DNA from: DATKMG01 sp035541995
Lineage (GTDB): Bacteria > Acidobacteriota > Terriglobia > Versatilivoradales > Versatilivoraceae
Direction of reading: 5' to 3'
Assembly (NCBI GenBank): GCA_035541995.1
Contig: DATKMG010000331.1
Span: forward strand, 1 to 21,767
Length of the DNA stretch: 21,767 bases
Positions 1-7,780 of this stretch are shown here, piece after piece. How positions within the stretch are numbered: the stretch's first letter is position 1; each line of letters begins with the position of its first letter. The notes under the pieces were generated by a model. That model was not told the DNA's origin and did no database searches. It saw only the letters and a program-made list of their open reading frames with translations. The position numbers were made by a program, and so were the translations under genes.

Positions 1-61
1 GAGCAGCAAGGCATTCCGTTTCGATGAGAAACAGGGAAAAATCCTTGTATTGAGGATGTAA
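1..61 (+). CDS. Possible 3' end of a plus-strand gene (partial)
   Basis: The frame starting at base 2 is open from the left edge and ends with TAA at 59-61. Its last residues include FDEKQGKILVLRM, a hydrophilic stretch followed by a short beta-strand-like hydrophobic end. That would suit the C-terminal beta-sandwich of a secreted hydrolase, but 19 residues are too few to identify a family. A weak hairpin at 244-259 lies downstream. The call rests only on an open frame at the edge, so it may be chance. Confidence 0.3.
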   Translation, partial: SSKAFRFDEKQGKILVLRM

Positions 62-243
62 GCGTTGGAGAGCCGCAGCAAGAACGAGCCAAGACGCTGG
101 TATCTTGGAGGAAACATCTTGTTGGTTCAACCGTTGCGTATCGGGATTGGGTCCGACGGTGCGTTCGACAGGCTCAGGCGTGTGGGGGTTCGGTGGGGTC
201 TCGATGGTCCGATTCGATGGGGGCACCCATTTTCCCTGGTTCT

Positions 244-259
244 AATGGGTGAACCCATT
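244..259. terminator. Short hairpin between the left-edge frame and the next gene
   Basis: Bases 244-259 read AATGGGTGAACCCATT, a perfect 6-bp stem with a 4-base loop. On the plus strand a T-rich stretch follows (TTCGTCATTTTCC). The hairpin sits 4 bases beyond the stop of the minus-strand gene at 264, so it could end transcription from either side. The stem is short and AT-rich and the T-run is interrupted, so this is a weak terminator candidate. Bases 62-243 hold nothing else that I recognise. Confidence 0.3.
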
Positions 260-263
260 TTCG

Positions 264-941
264 TCATTTTCCTCTTTGTGACTCAGTTTTAAAACCTTTA
301 TCCGCTTGCCCACCATTCGGTTTGTCGCAGAACCTGGAAAGAATGAGGGCCACCGCCTCGCTGCCAGACTTAGGGTGTGCCTCGACGTAGGCATCGATTT
401 TTTTTTGGTAATAACGCACGGAATTTGAGTAGATGTCTGTTTTTGGGACAACCCGGTTATCCATGCACCAGAGATATCCCTCCAAGTAGCCCTGCTCCTG
501 CAACTGGCTGATGCTGCCCCACCAATCCCCATTGAGATACCAGTGAGCATTCTTCCAAGTTTCCCCTTGAGCTTCTGGGGTCTTTGTGGGCATTGGCCGT
601 GGTGCAAGCTTTTCCCATACGTCAACGACGGTCAGGCTTGCCGCTTCAGGATGTGCTTTGTAGAACTTGCTGATTTTGTCGGCAACCTGCTCTGGAGTGG
701 CGTTAAAACCCTTTTTGCGCGCGGTCCACGTCAAGCAGTCCACTGCACCGTTTATGAAACCAGAGCGCTCCTCTGTATCCGCTCTGAGCCACCACTTGCC
801 GTCGAAAAGCCGGTTCCTTTGGGGCGCGTTGCTCGGAGGTTGAGGCGATTGACACCAACCGTTCAAAACGAACATCCCGATAAATAGCAGCTCGCAAGTT
901 CTTTGCATAGCCATCTTAAGGTTTCCAGTTTGATGGAACAT
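264..941 (-). CDS. Small secreted protein with two Rap1a/Tai-like repeats
   Basis: This 225-residue protein has a hydrophobic N-terminal segment at about residues 16-30 that looks like a signal peptide, so export is likely. It contains two similar halves. GFINGAVDC (61-69) matches GYLEGYLWC (151-159). Each is followed about 20 residues later by the same kind of segment: ISKFYKAHPEAAS (90-102) and IDAYVEAHPKSGS (182-194). This pattern (Gly-aromatic-Ile/Leu-x-Gly near a Cys, then a helix with a His-Pro) resembles Rap1a/Tai-type small secreted proteins, but that family link is remembered, not tested. The ATG at 941 has GAGGG upstream; the ATGs at 914 and 908 are alternatives that give a more compact signal peptide. 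Function is unknown. Confidence 0.65.
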   Translation of the reverse strand: MFHQTGNLKMAMQRTCELLFIGMFVLNGWCQSPQPPSNAPQRNRLFDGKWWLRADTEERSGFINGAVDCLTWTARKKGFNATPEQVADKISKFYKAHPEAASLTVVDVWEKLAPRPMPTKTPEAQGETWKNAHWYLNGDWWGSISQLQEQGYLEGYLWCMDNRVVPKTDIYSNSVRYYQKKIDAYVEAHPKSGSEAVALILSRFCDKPNGGQADKGFKTESQRGK

Positions 942-1125
942 ATCAGGTTATTCCCTCAGAGGAACTCCACGCACGAGGTCCATCGCCGTATGCGTTCATG
1001 ATCCGTAGGGAAGAAAAGGGCGTCAAGTCTTAGCATTAGATAACAGACCGGACATATAGTGGCACATCAAGCCTTACTTGCCCCCTCTGGCACTCGTCCA
1101 ATAGATCCAGTGCTAACAAAATCCA

Positions 1126-1563
1126 CTACTCTTGAGGGCCAATGACCCCTTTTTTGATCAGTACACAGCCATAAAGGCGAGTTTCGCCCGTCGCCACGAT
1201 GGCAAAAGCAGTTTTGGCGCGGTCATAGAAAGCAAACCGATCAATTGCTTTCCTGGCAACAGCTCTACCTTCTGCGTTGTCTGCAACTACTTGGAATTCC
1301 TTTACTGGTCCAGGGATTGCGGTTGGATCGCCGACGACTTCCATTACTGCCATCGGCGCATCCACGAAATCATCCAGCGGCATCAGAGACAAGACCGCTT
1401 GAAGTGCCCGCGGCGCACTGGCTCCGTCCAAGCGAATCAACCGCCGGGCATTACTGAGGGCTGGGAAGTTGGCATCTACAATGGCCAATTCGTCACCATG
1501 TCCCATGGCGGCCAGGACAAAGAGCAAGTCGGGGGATAACAACGGATCAAGACCTTTTAACAT
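1126..1563 (-). CDS. fucU: RbsD/FucU family sugar mutarotase (FucU-like)
   Basis: This 145-residue cytoplasmic protein has the usual length and the whole signature of the RbsD/FucU family. MLKGLDPLLSPDLLFVLA is at the N-terminus, MGHGDE (20-25) carries the catalytic-type His, and DANFPA (30-35) follows. A sugar-contacting Tyr in RLYGCVLIKKGV lies near the C-terminus. FucU proteins interconvert the alpha and beta anomers of L-fucose, and some act on other sugars; RbsD acts on ribose. The long form with an MLKG start and a KKGV end fits FucU better than RbsD. The start is supported by AGGAGG 5 bases upstream of ATG at 1563. It lies downstream of the GH-like/FGE fusion gene, separated by a palindrome-filled gap. 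The substrate here is not proven. Confidence 0.85.
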   Translation of the reverse strand: MLKGLDPLLSPDLLFVLAAMGHGDELAIVDANFPALSNARRLIRLDGASAPRALQAVLSLMPLDDFVDAPMAVMEVVGDPTAIPGPVKEFQVVADNAEGRAVARKAIDRFAFYDRAKTAFAIVATGETRLYGCVLIKKGVIGPQE

Positions 1564-1651
1564 GAATGCCTCCTGGCGTTTTGATTATTAAGCCTCGATT
1601 ACGAAGTTGAATCACAGGCTTGAGAATATCCGCCTTAGCTTTCAGGACAGT

Positions 1652-1832
1652 GGCCGCGTAGCGGCCGGATGAGTTTAGCCGGGCCTTTTAAGGCCCGGAT
1701 TGAAATGTCCGACGGAGAATCCGTCGCGCTAGCGACGGCTGAATTCAGTCGTCGCTCCGCGACGCGCCATTGACAACGAATCCGACGCCGGCCTTGAAAG
1801 GCCGGCCTAAATTCAGTGGCCGCTACGCGGCC
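1652..1832. repeat. Cluster of GC-rich palindromes (REP/BIME-like)
   Basis: At least six hairpin units lie end to end in the 442-bp gap between fucU and the next gene. They are 1652-1666 (GGCCGCGTAGCGGCC), 1679-1698 (CCGGGCCTTTTAAGGCCCGG), 1710-1726 (CGACGG/CCGTCG arms), 1721-1738 (CCGTCGC/GCGACGG arms), 1750-1764 (CGTCGC/GCGACG arms), 1787-1806 (GCCGGCCTT/AAGGCCGGC arms) and 1818-1832 (GGCCGCTACGCGGCC). The first and last units are exact reverse complements of each other, so the whole cluster is also bounded by an inverted repeat. No open frame with family features runs through it. The structure suits a mobile intergenic repeat or an mRNA-stabilising or terminating block between the two genes. 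Confidence 0.75.
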
Positions 1833-1937
1833 AATTTTGGAATCCGGGTTAAGAGGAAATAGCCTCAGCTTCCCCAGTACCTCCTGTTCTGGTCTATGTG
1901 GGTCCGATTGCGGCCCCCGGAGCGCGTGATTTTTCTC

Positions 1938-1961
1938 TGTGCCTTTGCGCCTCCGCGGTTG
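1938..1961 (+). repeat. Dispersed 8-base-period repeat, copy 1
   Basis: Three 8-base units follow each other: TGTGCCTT, TGCGCCTC, CGCGGTTG. The same pattern occurs at 16748-16771 on this strand and at 14612-14638 on the other strand. It lies in the gap upstream of fucU, after the palindrome cluster. Confidence 0.5.
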
Positions 1962-2005
1962 GATTTTAGTACCGAACTTCAAATCCACCAGATCCTCTCT
2001 GCGCG

Positions 2006-4171
2006 TCACTCCACGTCCACCACACAGCGAAAGCCCAGTGCACCGGAACGGTCTTTGCTCGGGGCCATCATGAGAAGTTTGCCATGCTCTTCCAATCTGT
2101 ATGCTTGCGGGAAATACCAGATCGAGCCCTGGGGTTGGTAGTAGCTGCCTCCTTTCAGAATGCCGCCACGGGTATGCTCGTCAACGAATTCATCCGTCCA
2201 TTGCCAAACGTTTCCAACCAGATCTATTACCCCATAAGGACTTGCACCAGCCGGATGGGCATCCACCGGATCGGGTCCGCGCATGGTACGGCTCTTGTCC
2301 GGTGTCGGAACTGCTGTGGCATCCCAATTATTGCCCCAGGGGTAGAGCCGGCCGTCTGTTCCCTGGGCGGCATACTGCCATTCCCATTCATGCGGAAGCC
2401 TTTTTCCGGCCCAGGCGGCATAAGCGCGGGCATCTTCGAGAGCTACCCAGGTGACGGGCCGGTTCCCCCACCCTGAGGGATAGGTACCATCCTTCCAGTC
2501 GCGCAGGAAATTCAAATCGTCGACCGGGTGGTAATGAGCGGTGTCCAAGAACTTTTTGTAATCACTGTTCGTGACCGGAAACTTGTCGATCCAGAACGAT
2601 TTCAGGTGCATCGGATGTTGATGGAACCGGCGCGGTGAATCTTCCCATGGATATTGGACGTCTACGCCAATGTCGTTAAAGCCTTCGACCATGATACCCC
2701 GAATCTTGAACAGAAAGTCTCCGGCGGGAATTTTCACCATGCCTTCCGGAGCCTGAGTCGAAACCTTGGTGGGCGCAACGGGGACGATTTTCTGTTGCAG
2801 GACGGCCCATTCGTGCGAATAGCTGGCCAACGGCTTCGCCGTCAGTTCCTTCATTTTTGCCATGAGCGCCTGAAGGTTGCTGTCAGGAGGGGTCTTCGAG
2901 GCGAGAAGCGCTCCGAAGCCTTTCGCTTCGAGGTCGAAACTGAGGACAACCAGGGCACCTCGCCGCTCGGGATTAAGTTCGACGCCATGATAGAGATCGA
3001 AGAAATGCGTTCCCTCTTGGGCAGGAAGTTCCATCTGTTGACCCGAGACGTTGTATTCATTCCGGTTGACGATGGTCCAGACAGTCTGATCACCCAAAGG
3101 CCATCGGCTGGCGAACACGCCATAGCGAAGCATGGGGAAGAAGGGCTCCCAGTCCTGGCTGACAAGAAAAGGCGCAACGGCCCGCTCGACGGTGGCCACG
3201 CGTCGCGTTGCCTCAGCGTCTCGGGGGATGATGCCATTCCAAATGCCCCATATGTTTTCCCAGCTCTCCCAGCCGACACCATTGAAAAAGGCAAATTGCA
3301 GGTTGTTGGTTTTGTCCCGGTTCCAACGATCAGAGATATTGACCATATGCCGCGGTTCCAGCCACTTGTAGCGATCCACCTGCGGGATAAACGGATACTG
3401 ATACTGCCCCCAGGTGAGCAAGTTATAGGCGACTCCCTCGTCATGCGGGCCCCCTTCGGGCTCGAACGCCAAAGGATGGCCGCTCTTGTCAGCTGCAACC
3501 GAAAAAGCAAGGGGGACCCCGTCTTGCGTATCTCCGTTGATGCCGTCGGCGCCGACCTCGGCCATCAGCTGGGCAATGGCATCCGTCCACGGCATGCCAA
3601 TGTCTCGTGTCCCTTGATCCCACATCATCATTGGAAACAGGACGCGCACGTTGCGGCGGTGGAAGTCGGCGATCATTTGTCGCACACCGGCAACACCACC
3701 GGGCATTGAGCGGATCATGTCATGCTGGTTTCTATTATCAATACCCATGTTCGGGTAGGTTGGCCAGAGGAGCACAGAGTCGATGCCGCCATAGCGTTTC
3801 TCCAGATCATCCAGATATCGGTCAACCGTATAGCGGTGTGCGACCGGGTCATAGAAGTACCGGTCCTCCACCATCATTTGTGGCTGCATGAAGCTGGATT
3901 GCGTCCACTTGAATTCCGGTCTCTCGTAACGAGATCCTTCGTAACCGATGCGAATTCGGCGCTCAAACCTCCAATGAGTTATGTCAGCTAGCCACTTCTC
4001 ATGCTCATTGGCCGTGCAGGGTAATGATCCTCCTTCCCAAGCGCCTTTCATGGTGAGGCACTCCGGCCCGGGGATCTGCTGACCTTTTGGAGCATATTTG
4101 GTGTCCTGTGCATAAGCTAAACCAGAGACAAAAAGAAAAACTACAGCCAAACCGGTAATGTGCTTTCTCAT
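2006..4171 (-). CDS. Exported TIM-barrel GH-like protein fused to an FGE-sulfatase-like domain
   Basis: This 721-residue protein starts with a clear signal peptide (cleavage probably after LAYA, residue 21). Residues about 115-425 look like a glycoside-hydrolase-type (beta/alpha)8 barrel with a beta-sandwich tail. DSVLLWPTYPNMGIDNRNQ (131-149), VLFPMMMWDQG (177-187) and ADGINGDTQDG (208-218) resemble strand ends carrying catalytic acids, but I cannot assign a GH family. Residues 476-720 are a formylglycine-generating-enzyme (SUMF1/FGE-sulfatase) fold: MVKIPAGDF (478-486), DKFPVTNSDY (529-538), RPVTWV (571-576), KRLPHEWEW (590-598), LYPWGN (609-614), DLVGNVWQW (650-658) and LGFRCV (712-717). 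The segment GGSYYQ (674-679) has Gln where FGE has its first catalytic Cys, and the second is Ile684. FGE activity is therefore unlikely; a binding or structural role is more plausible. GGAGG lies just upstream of the ATG at 4171. Confidence 0.8.
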   Translation of the reverse strand: MRKHITGLAVVFLFVSGLAYAQDTKYAPKGQQIPGPECLTMKGAWEGGSLPCTANEHEKWLADITHWRFERRIRIGYEGSRYERPEFKWTQSSFMQPQMMVEDRYFYDPVAHRYTVDRYLDDLEKRYGGIDSVLLWPTYPNMGIDNRNQHDMIRSMPGGVAGVRQMIADFHRRNVRVLFPMMMWDQGTRDIGMPWTDAIAQLMAEVGADGINGDTQDGVPLAFSVAADKSGHPLAFEPEGGPHDEGVAYNLLTWGQYQYPFIPQVDRYKWLEPRHMVNISDRWNRDKTNNLQFAFFNGVGWESWENIWGIWNGIIPRDAEATRRVATVERAVAPFLVSQDWEPFFPMLRYGVFASRWPLGDQTVWTIVNRNEYNVSGQQMELPAQEGTHFFDLYHGVELNPERRGALVVLSFDLEAKGFGALLASKTPPDSNLQALMAKMKELTAKPLASYSHEWAVLQQKIVPVAPTKVSTQAPEGMVKIPAGDFLFKIRGIMVEGFNDIGVDVQYPWEDSPRRFHQHPMHLKSFWIDKFPVTNSDYKKFLDTAHYHPVDDLNFLRDWKDGTYPSGWGNRPVTWVALEDARAYAAWAGKRLPHEWEWQYAAQGTDGRLYPWGNNWDATAVPTPDKSRTMRGPDPVDAHPAGASPYGVIDLVGNVWQWTDEFVDEHTRGGILKGGSYYQPQGSIWYFPQAYRLEEHGKLLMMAPSKDRSGALGFRCVVDVE

Positions 4172-4454
4172 AGGCCCTCCAATCGAATAGGTTAGCGTTT
4201 ATCTGGTGCTTGGATCGGCTCGCCAGCTGCCCACCCAGGTTATTTTTCTTCTATAATGGGACTCCCCACTGCAGCTTTTTCCTTGAGCCCTCTTTTCACC
4301 CGGGAGATCTGCTTCCGCTTTCTTCGGCAATTGGCAAATTCCTATGACTGTTGAGAATCAGGATCGAGGATATCAAACGACTGATACCGTGAAAGTACAG
4401 TCTTCGGTTATTTGCCAAGTGATCCATCCGTCACATGTGCCTTCCAGTCACTTC

Positions 4455-6374
4455 TCACTGCCATGCCACCGGAATCCAGGTTAGACGCCAGGTTCCACTA
4501 CCTCTTCCTGCCGCTTCGTAATAAGGTGAAAAGACAATAGGATCTCTTCCGGGCAGATTGAGAGAAAACGATGGCCCTCTCAGGCCCGAGGGAGTTGGAC
4601 AGGCAGAAAGCCAGGATACAGTGCGGGTCTTGGGAACTTTCAGAGTTTCTTCCGATTTGTATCCCTCGATCAAGCCGGTCGCATACAGCACGGGTCCTCG
4701 AGCCAGGGCCAGGTAATCCAGATGGAATATCTCCTGACCTTGATGATCTAACGTCGTGGACTTTTCAAGGACACGCAATCTAAGAGGAAGAGTTAAGACC
4801 AACTCGTCACCCTTTACCCAAGATCGGACTAGTTCTAAGAATGTCCCTGGAGTGATGGTGACCTCCACTGGCTTTCCGTTGAGACTGAGAGTGGCCTGAT
4901 CAGCCCATGAAGGGATCCTCAGGTACAGTGGGAAGGAGCCCGGCTTCTCTGGTATCACCGTCAGTTTCACTGTGGGATCGAACGGGTAACTGGTCTTCTG
5001 GACCAGCCTGACCCGTCCCCCAGAAAGCAGGGTGCCGGCGAATTCCCCTTCTTCATAGAGATTGACGACCAAACCGTTCCCCATCCTGCCATACACCAAG
5101 CCGGGGAGTTCCTCCAAAGCCAGAGCCCCGCTGGACTTGCAGCAGGCCCAATAATAGGTTGAGGTCCTCCTCCCGTTCGGGAAGATAAAGTAGCACCAGT
5201 CTTCGCCGTTAGGATCCTGTGCCCCCAACAAAGAATTGTAGGCAGATCGTTCCACCTCGTCCGCATACTTGGCTTCTCCGGTGATCCGCAGCAGTTCACG
5301 GTTCAGTTGGATCCAGGACATTGTGCTGCAGGTCTCTACTAATCCGTAAGGGCTGAAGTAGCCCTTAGAGTTGAATGCCTCTTTGTGTTTGGCTATGCCT
5401 CCCCAGGGTCCACCTCCTGGCGTCAGGTGGAATTCGACAATGTTCTCCCAAGCATGACTTACAGCCCTGAGGTAGTCCCGGTTTCCAGTTGCTTCAAATA
5501 ATTGGGCTATTCCCAGGTAGTTCCAACACAATTGATAGATCTTCCCGTCGCCAATCTCTTCAAGATCCAGTCCCCGAAGGCTACGTGAAACCACCTGCAG
5601 TCCAGGCCGCTCTTCCATCTGTTGGATGATCCTCTCGGCTAATTGCAGATATTGGTCCTGGCCGGTTTCTCGGTACAATTGAACCATGGGTTCGAGCAAG
5701 ATGGTTCCAGAAAGTCCCAGGTGATTACCCATGTTAGCAAGGCTCTTTTTCCCCGACCCGAAGAGCCCGACACATAGGTCACCGATTCTGCATGCAGCAG
5801 CAAGGTAGCGCGGATCCGGGTAGTAGCGATTCAATTCCAGGAAACCCAGAATGAGGTAGGCATGCACCCAAACATCCCAGGTCCGGCTTTCGTTTACCTG
5901 CTCTGCTGTCATGCGGGAGGTCGAATCTGGCGCATACGTGCCCAGGTAACCGCTTAATTCCTGTCGGCTGATCAGGTAGTCCGCTACCCTTCGGACTCGT
6001 CGGGCCAGTTCTTCATCCCCGGTTCGCTTGGCCGCCCGTGCGGCCGTTACTAACCATTTTCCAGCATGTTCACCATACCAATCGCCAGCATAGTTTTTGG
6101 CGATGGCTTCTTTGCTGAACAAGGCGATGGGCTCGCTGTTTTCGTCCTTGATGAAATGGTGTAAGCGGCCGAGCCGGCTCGCCTCTAAGGCTGCACCCAG
6201 GAGGCCCTTAAGTACTACCTCACGCGGATCTGCCAATTGGACCTTCAGGTCCACCCGCGTTTCACCTGGTTTGGACTGGGCGAAGGTTTCTGTGGCCATG
6301 ATACAAACGGTCAATGAGAGAGCGACAAGCCTCAAGAAGCTGAAAGAATAGGCATTCCTGAAATTGATCCCCAT
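4455..6374 (-). CDS. Exported GH127-family beta-L-arabinofuranosidase (DUF1680)
   Basis: GH127 enzymes remove beta-L-arabinofuranose from plant glycoproteins and polysaccharides. This 639-residue protein has a signal peptide (FAQ, cleavage near residue 32) and then an (alpha/alpha)-barrel domain. The family's zinc and catalytic cluster is present. VETCS gives Glu347 and Cys349, ACCKSSG gives Cys411 and Cys412, and Glu332 in HKEAF is placed like the acid/base Glu of Bifidobacterium HypBA1. Other landmarks are SRTWDVWVHAYLILG, CWNYLGIAQL and ELLRITGEAKYADEVERSAYNSLLG. The C-terminal part is beta-rich. I chose ATG 6374, with GGAG 6 bases upstream, over a GTG at 6404. The GTG would put the coding region inside the palindromic site at 6399-6495. 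It is divergent from the TPR gene and probably shares control with it. Confidence 0.85.
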   Translation of the reverse strand: MGINFRNAYSFSFLRLVALSLTVCIMATETFAQSKPGETRVDLKVQLADPREVVLKGLLGAALEASRLGRLHHFIKDENSEPIALFSKEAIAKNYAGDWYGEHAGKWLVTAARAAKRTGDEELARRVRRVADYLISRQELSGYLGTYAPDSTSRMTAEQVNESRTWDVWVHAYLILGFLELNRYYPDPRYLAAACRIGDLCVGLFGSGKKSLANMGNHLGLSGTILLEPMVQLYRETGQDQYLQLAERIIQQMEERPGLQVVSRSLRGLDLEEIGDGKIYQLCWNYLGIAQLFEATGNRDYLRAVSHAWENIVEFHLTPGGGPWGGIAKHKEAFNSKGYFSPYGLVETCSTMSWIQLNRELLRITGEAKYADEVERSAYNSLLGAQDPNGEDWCYFIFPNGRRTSTYYWACCKSSGALALEELPGLVYGRMGNGLVVNLYEEGEFAGTLLSGGRVRLVQKTSYPFDPTVKLTVIPEKPGSFPLYLRIPSWADQATLSLNGKPVEVTITPGTFLELVRSWVKGDELVLTLPLRLRVLEKSTTLDHQGQEIFHLDYLALARGPVLYATGLIEGYKSEETLKVPKTRTVSWLSACPTPSGLRGPSFSLNLPGRDPIVFSPYYEAAGRGSGTWRLTWIPVAWQ

Positions 6375-6398
6375 CGCCAACTCCAACCCATTAAAGGT

Positions 6399-6495
6399 AG
6401 CCACGGTTAATACGCCCTCTGCAGTAACCGTGGGCAGGAATGATTGTTATGTCGCAAAGCCCACGATTAACGCAAACAACGAGTTAATCGTGGCT
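6399..6495. promoter_or_regulatory. Double palindromic operator-like site in a divergent promoter region
   Basis: Four related half-sites lie between the GH127 start (6374) and the TPR start (6517). CCACGGTTA (6401-6409) pairs with TAACCGTGG (6425-6433), and CCACGATTA (6461-6469) pairs with TAATCGTGG (6485-6493). Both pairs have 9-base arms with exactly 15 bases between, and the second pair lies exactly 60 bp from the first. The one base that differs between the pairs (G or A) changes together with its partner (C or T). Flanking bases make the set symmetric about 6447: AG...CT on the outside, GC...GC on the inside. This is what a dimeric repressor or activator controlling both genes would need. 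A structured RNA is the alternative. Confidence 0.65.
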
Positions 6496-6516
6496 AGCAG
6501 GTGTTATTATTGGCGT

Positions 6517-7734
6517 ATGATTGCGGCTGCGTCACACGCCCATCGGTGTCTTCAATTCTGTACAACATCACTCGTCTTGTGTTTCTGCTTTATCACCCAA
6601 TCTGCAATTGGTGCTCAGTTCACTAGTGAGCCCGGTGACTTCACCTCCCTGTCCAAGGCAGCCAACACAGCACTGGCCAGAAAGGATTTGGATTCTGCCC
6701 TTGATCTCTACCGCAAAGCCTTGAATCTCAATCGGGACTGGGCTTCCGGTTGGCAGAATTTGGGACTCCTCCAGGCAGACCGCGCTGACTTCCAGGCTGC
6801 ACGATCAGCTTTTGAAAACCTGGTGCGCTGTCAGCCGACTCAAGGAGACGGGTGGGCTTTGTTGGGCATCTCCGAATTTCGCCTCCAGCAATATAACCCC
6901 GCCTTGAATCATTTCGTCAAGGCTCGCAGCCTGCCCTTCCGCAGCGCTGACCTGCATCAGTCTTCTGAGTACCATTTTGCCCTGGTCCTGATCCTGCGCC
7001 AGGACTTTGATTCCGCGCAAAAAATCCTGGGATGGCTTTACCGCCGCGGGATGAAAACCGGTGGTTTGACTGAAAGCTGCGGTCTGGCTGCCATGAGGAT
7101 TCCGGCATTGCCGGGACAATCTGATCCAGCAACCCTTCAAGTTGTCAATGAAACCGGCCAAGTGGTCCTCCTGGGCTTTGATCGCAAGCCCGAGCAAGCC
7201 CGAGCTCAATTCGAGCAACTTACTCGTGCTCATCCGGGATTGCCCGGCCTTCGCTACGCCCAGGGAAGCTTTCTGGCTCAAGAAGGTCTCTATGACGAAG
7301 CCTACTCAGCCTTTCTTGAAGGGTTGGAGATTTCTCCCAAGGATCCTTTCTTTCATTTGCAGTTGGCCGCAGTAGAAATCCAGCGCAACCATCCTCAAGA
7401 TGCCCTCCACTTCGCCAGGCGGGCCACTGAACTAGCGCCCGACCTGTTTGCCGGACACTTGATCGAAGGGAAAATTCTGCTCCAGCAATCCAATATTGAT
7501 GACGCCATCACCAAGCTGGAACTGGCTGCGAAACTGGCGCCTGAAAGCCCTCAGGTCCATGTGGCTTTGCTCAATGCCTACGTTAGGGCCAAGCGCACAT
7601 CGGATGTGGCCCGGGAAAAGATGATCCTGAAAAAACTCGATGACATCCAGACTGCTGCGGTAGCTGGAGAGCTTCCCGGTGTTGGTGGTGGCCAGACTGG
7701 TGAACATCCGGATGCCGAAGCTCCCGAACAATGA
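6517..7734 (+). CDS. Exported TPR-repeat protein
   Basis: The 405-residue product begins with a hydrophobic signal-like segment ending at SAIGAQ, then carries tetratricopeptide repeats along most of its length. Examples are the unit with KDLDSALDLYRKALNLNRD, the one with YDEAYSAFLEGLEISPKD, and the last ones around PQDALHFARRATELAPD and IDDAITKLELAAKLAPE. TPR proteins scaffold protein complexes and often accompany TonB-dependent receptors or glycoside hydrolases in Acidobacteriota, so a periplasmic helper role is an inference. The C-terminus (last about 20 residues) is Gly/Pro/Glu-rich and probably disordered. I chose the ATG at 6517 because the longer frame from 6364 would run through the operator-like repeats. 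There is no good ribosome binding site. A TATTAT box at 6505-6510 would put transcription start at the ATG, so a leaderless message is possible. It is convergent with the receptor gene, with 46 bp between the stops. Confidence 0.8.
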   Translation: MIAAASHAHRCLQFCTTSLVLCFCFITQSAIGAQFTSEPGDFTSLSKAANTALARKDLDSALDLYRKALNLNRDWASGWQNLGLLQADRADFQAARSAFENLVRCQPTQGDGWALLGISEFRLQQYNPALNHFVKARSLPFRSADLHQSSEYHFALVLILRQDFDSAQKILGWLYRRGMKTGGLTESCGLAAMRIPALPGQSDPATLQVVNETGQVVLLGFDRKPEQARAQFEQLTRAHPGLPGLRYAQGSFLAQEGLYDEAYSAFLEGLEISPKDPFFHLQLAAVEIQRNHPQDALHFARRATELAPDLFAGHLIEGKILLQQSNIDDAITKLELAAKLAPESPQVHVALLNAYVRAKRTSDVAREKMILKKLDDIQTAAVAGELPGVGGGQTGEHPDAEAPEQ

Positions 7735-7780
7735 CTCAGGCTGCTGAACCTCTTGCTTAAACCCGCCAACTTGCCGCGGT

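Noticed and set aside
65..292. A 75-residue plus-strand open frame near the left edge
   Set aside because: It has low-complexity Arg/Gly-rich sequence, overlaps the end of the 264-941 gene, and has no recognisable motif or ribosome site.
2654..3709. A 351-residue plus-strand open frame opposite the GH-like/FGE fusion gene
   Set aside because: It is a shadow of the well-supported minus-strand gene and shows no domain features.
4252..4257. A TATAAT box in the gap between the GH127 and FGE-fusion genes
   Set aside because: It is on the plus strand while both neighbours are on the minus strand, and no -35 box or plus-strand gene goes with it.
6399..6495. A MITE-like element with terminal inverted repeats
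   Set aside because: The outer arms could be terminal repeats, but there is no clear target-site duplication and the inner pair repeats the same motif, which fits an operator better.
6364..6516. A 51-residue N-terminal extension of the TPR protein
   Set aside because: It would encode the operator-like palindromes and place the signal peptide internally; the start at 6517 puts the signal peptide at the N-terminus.
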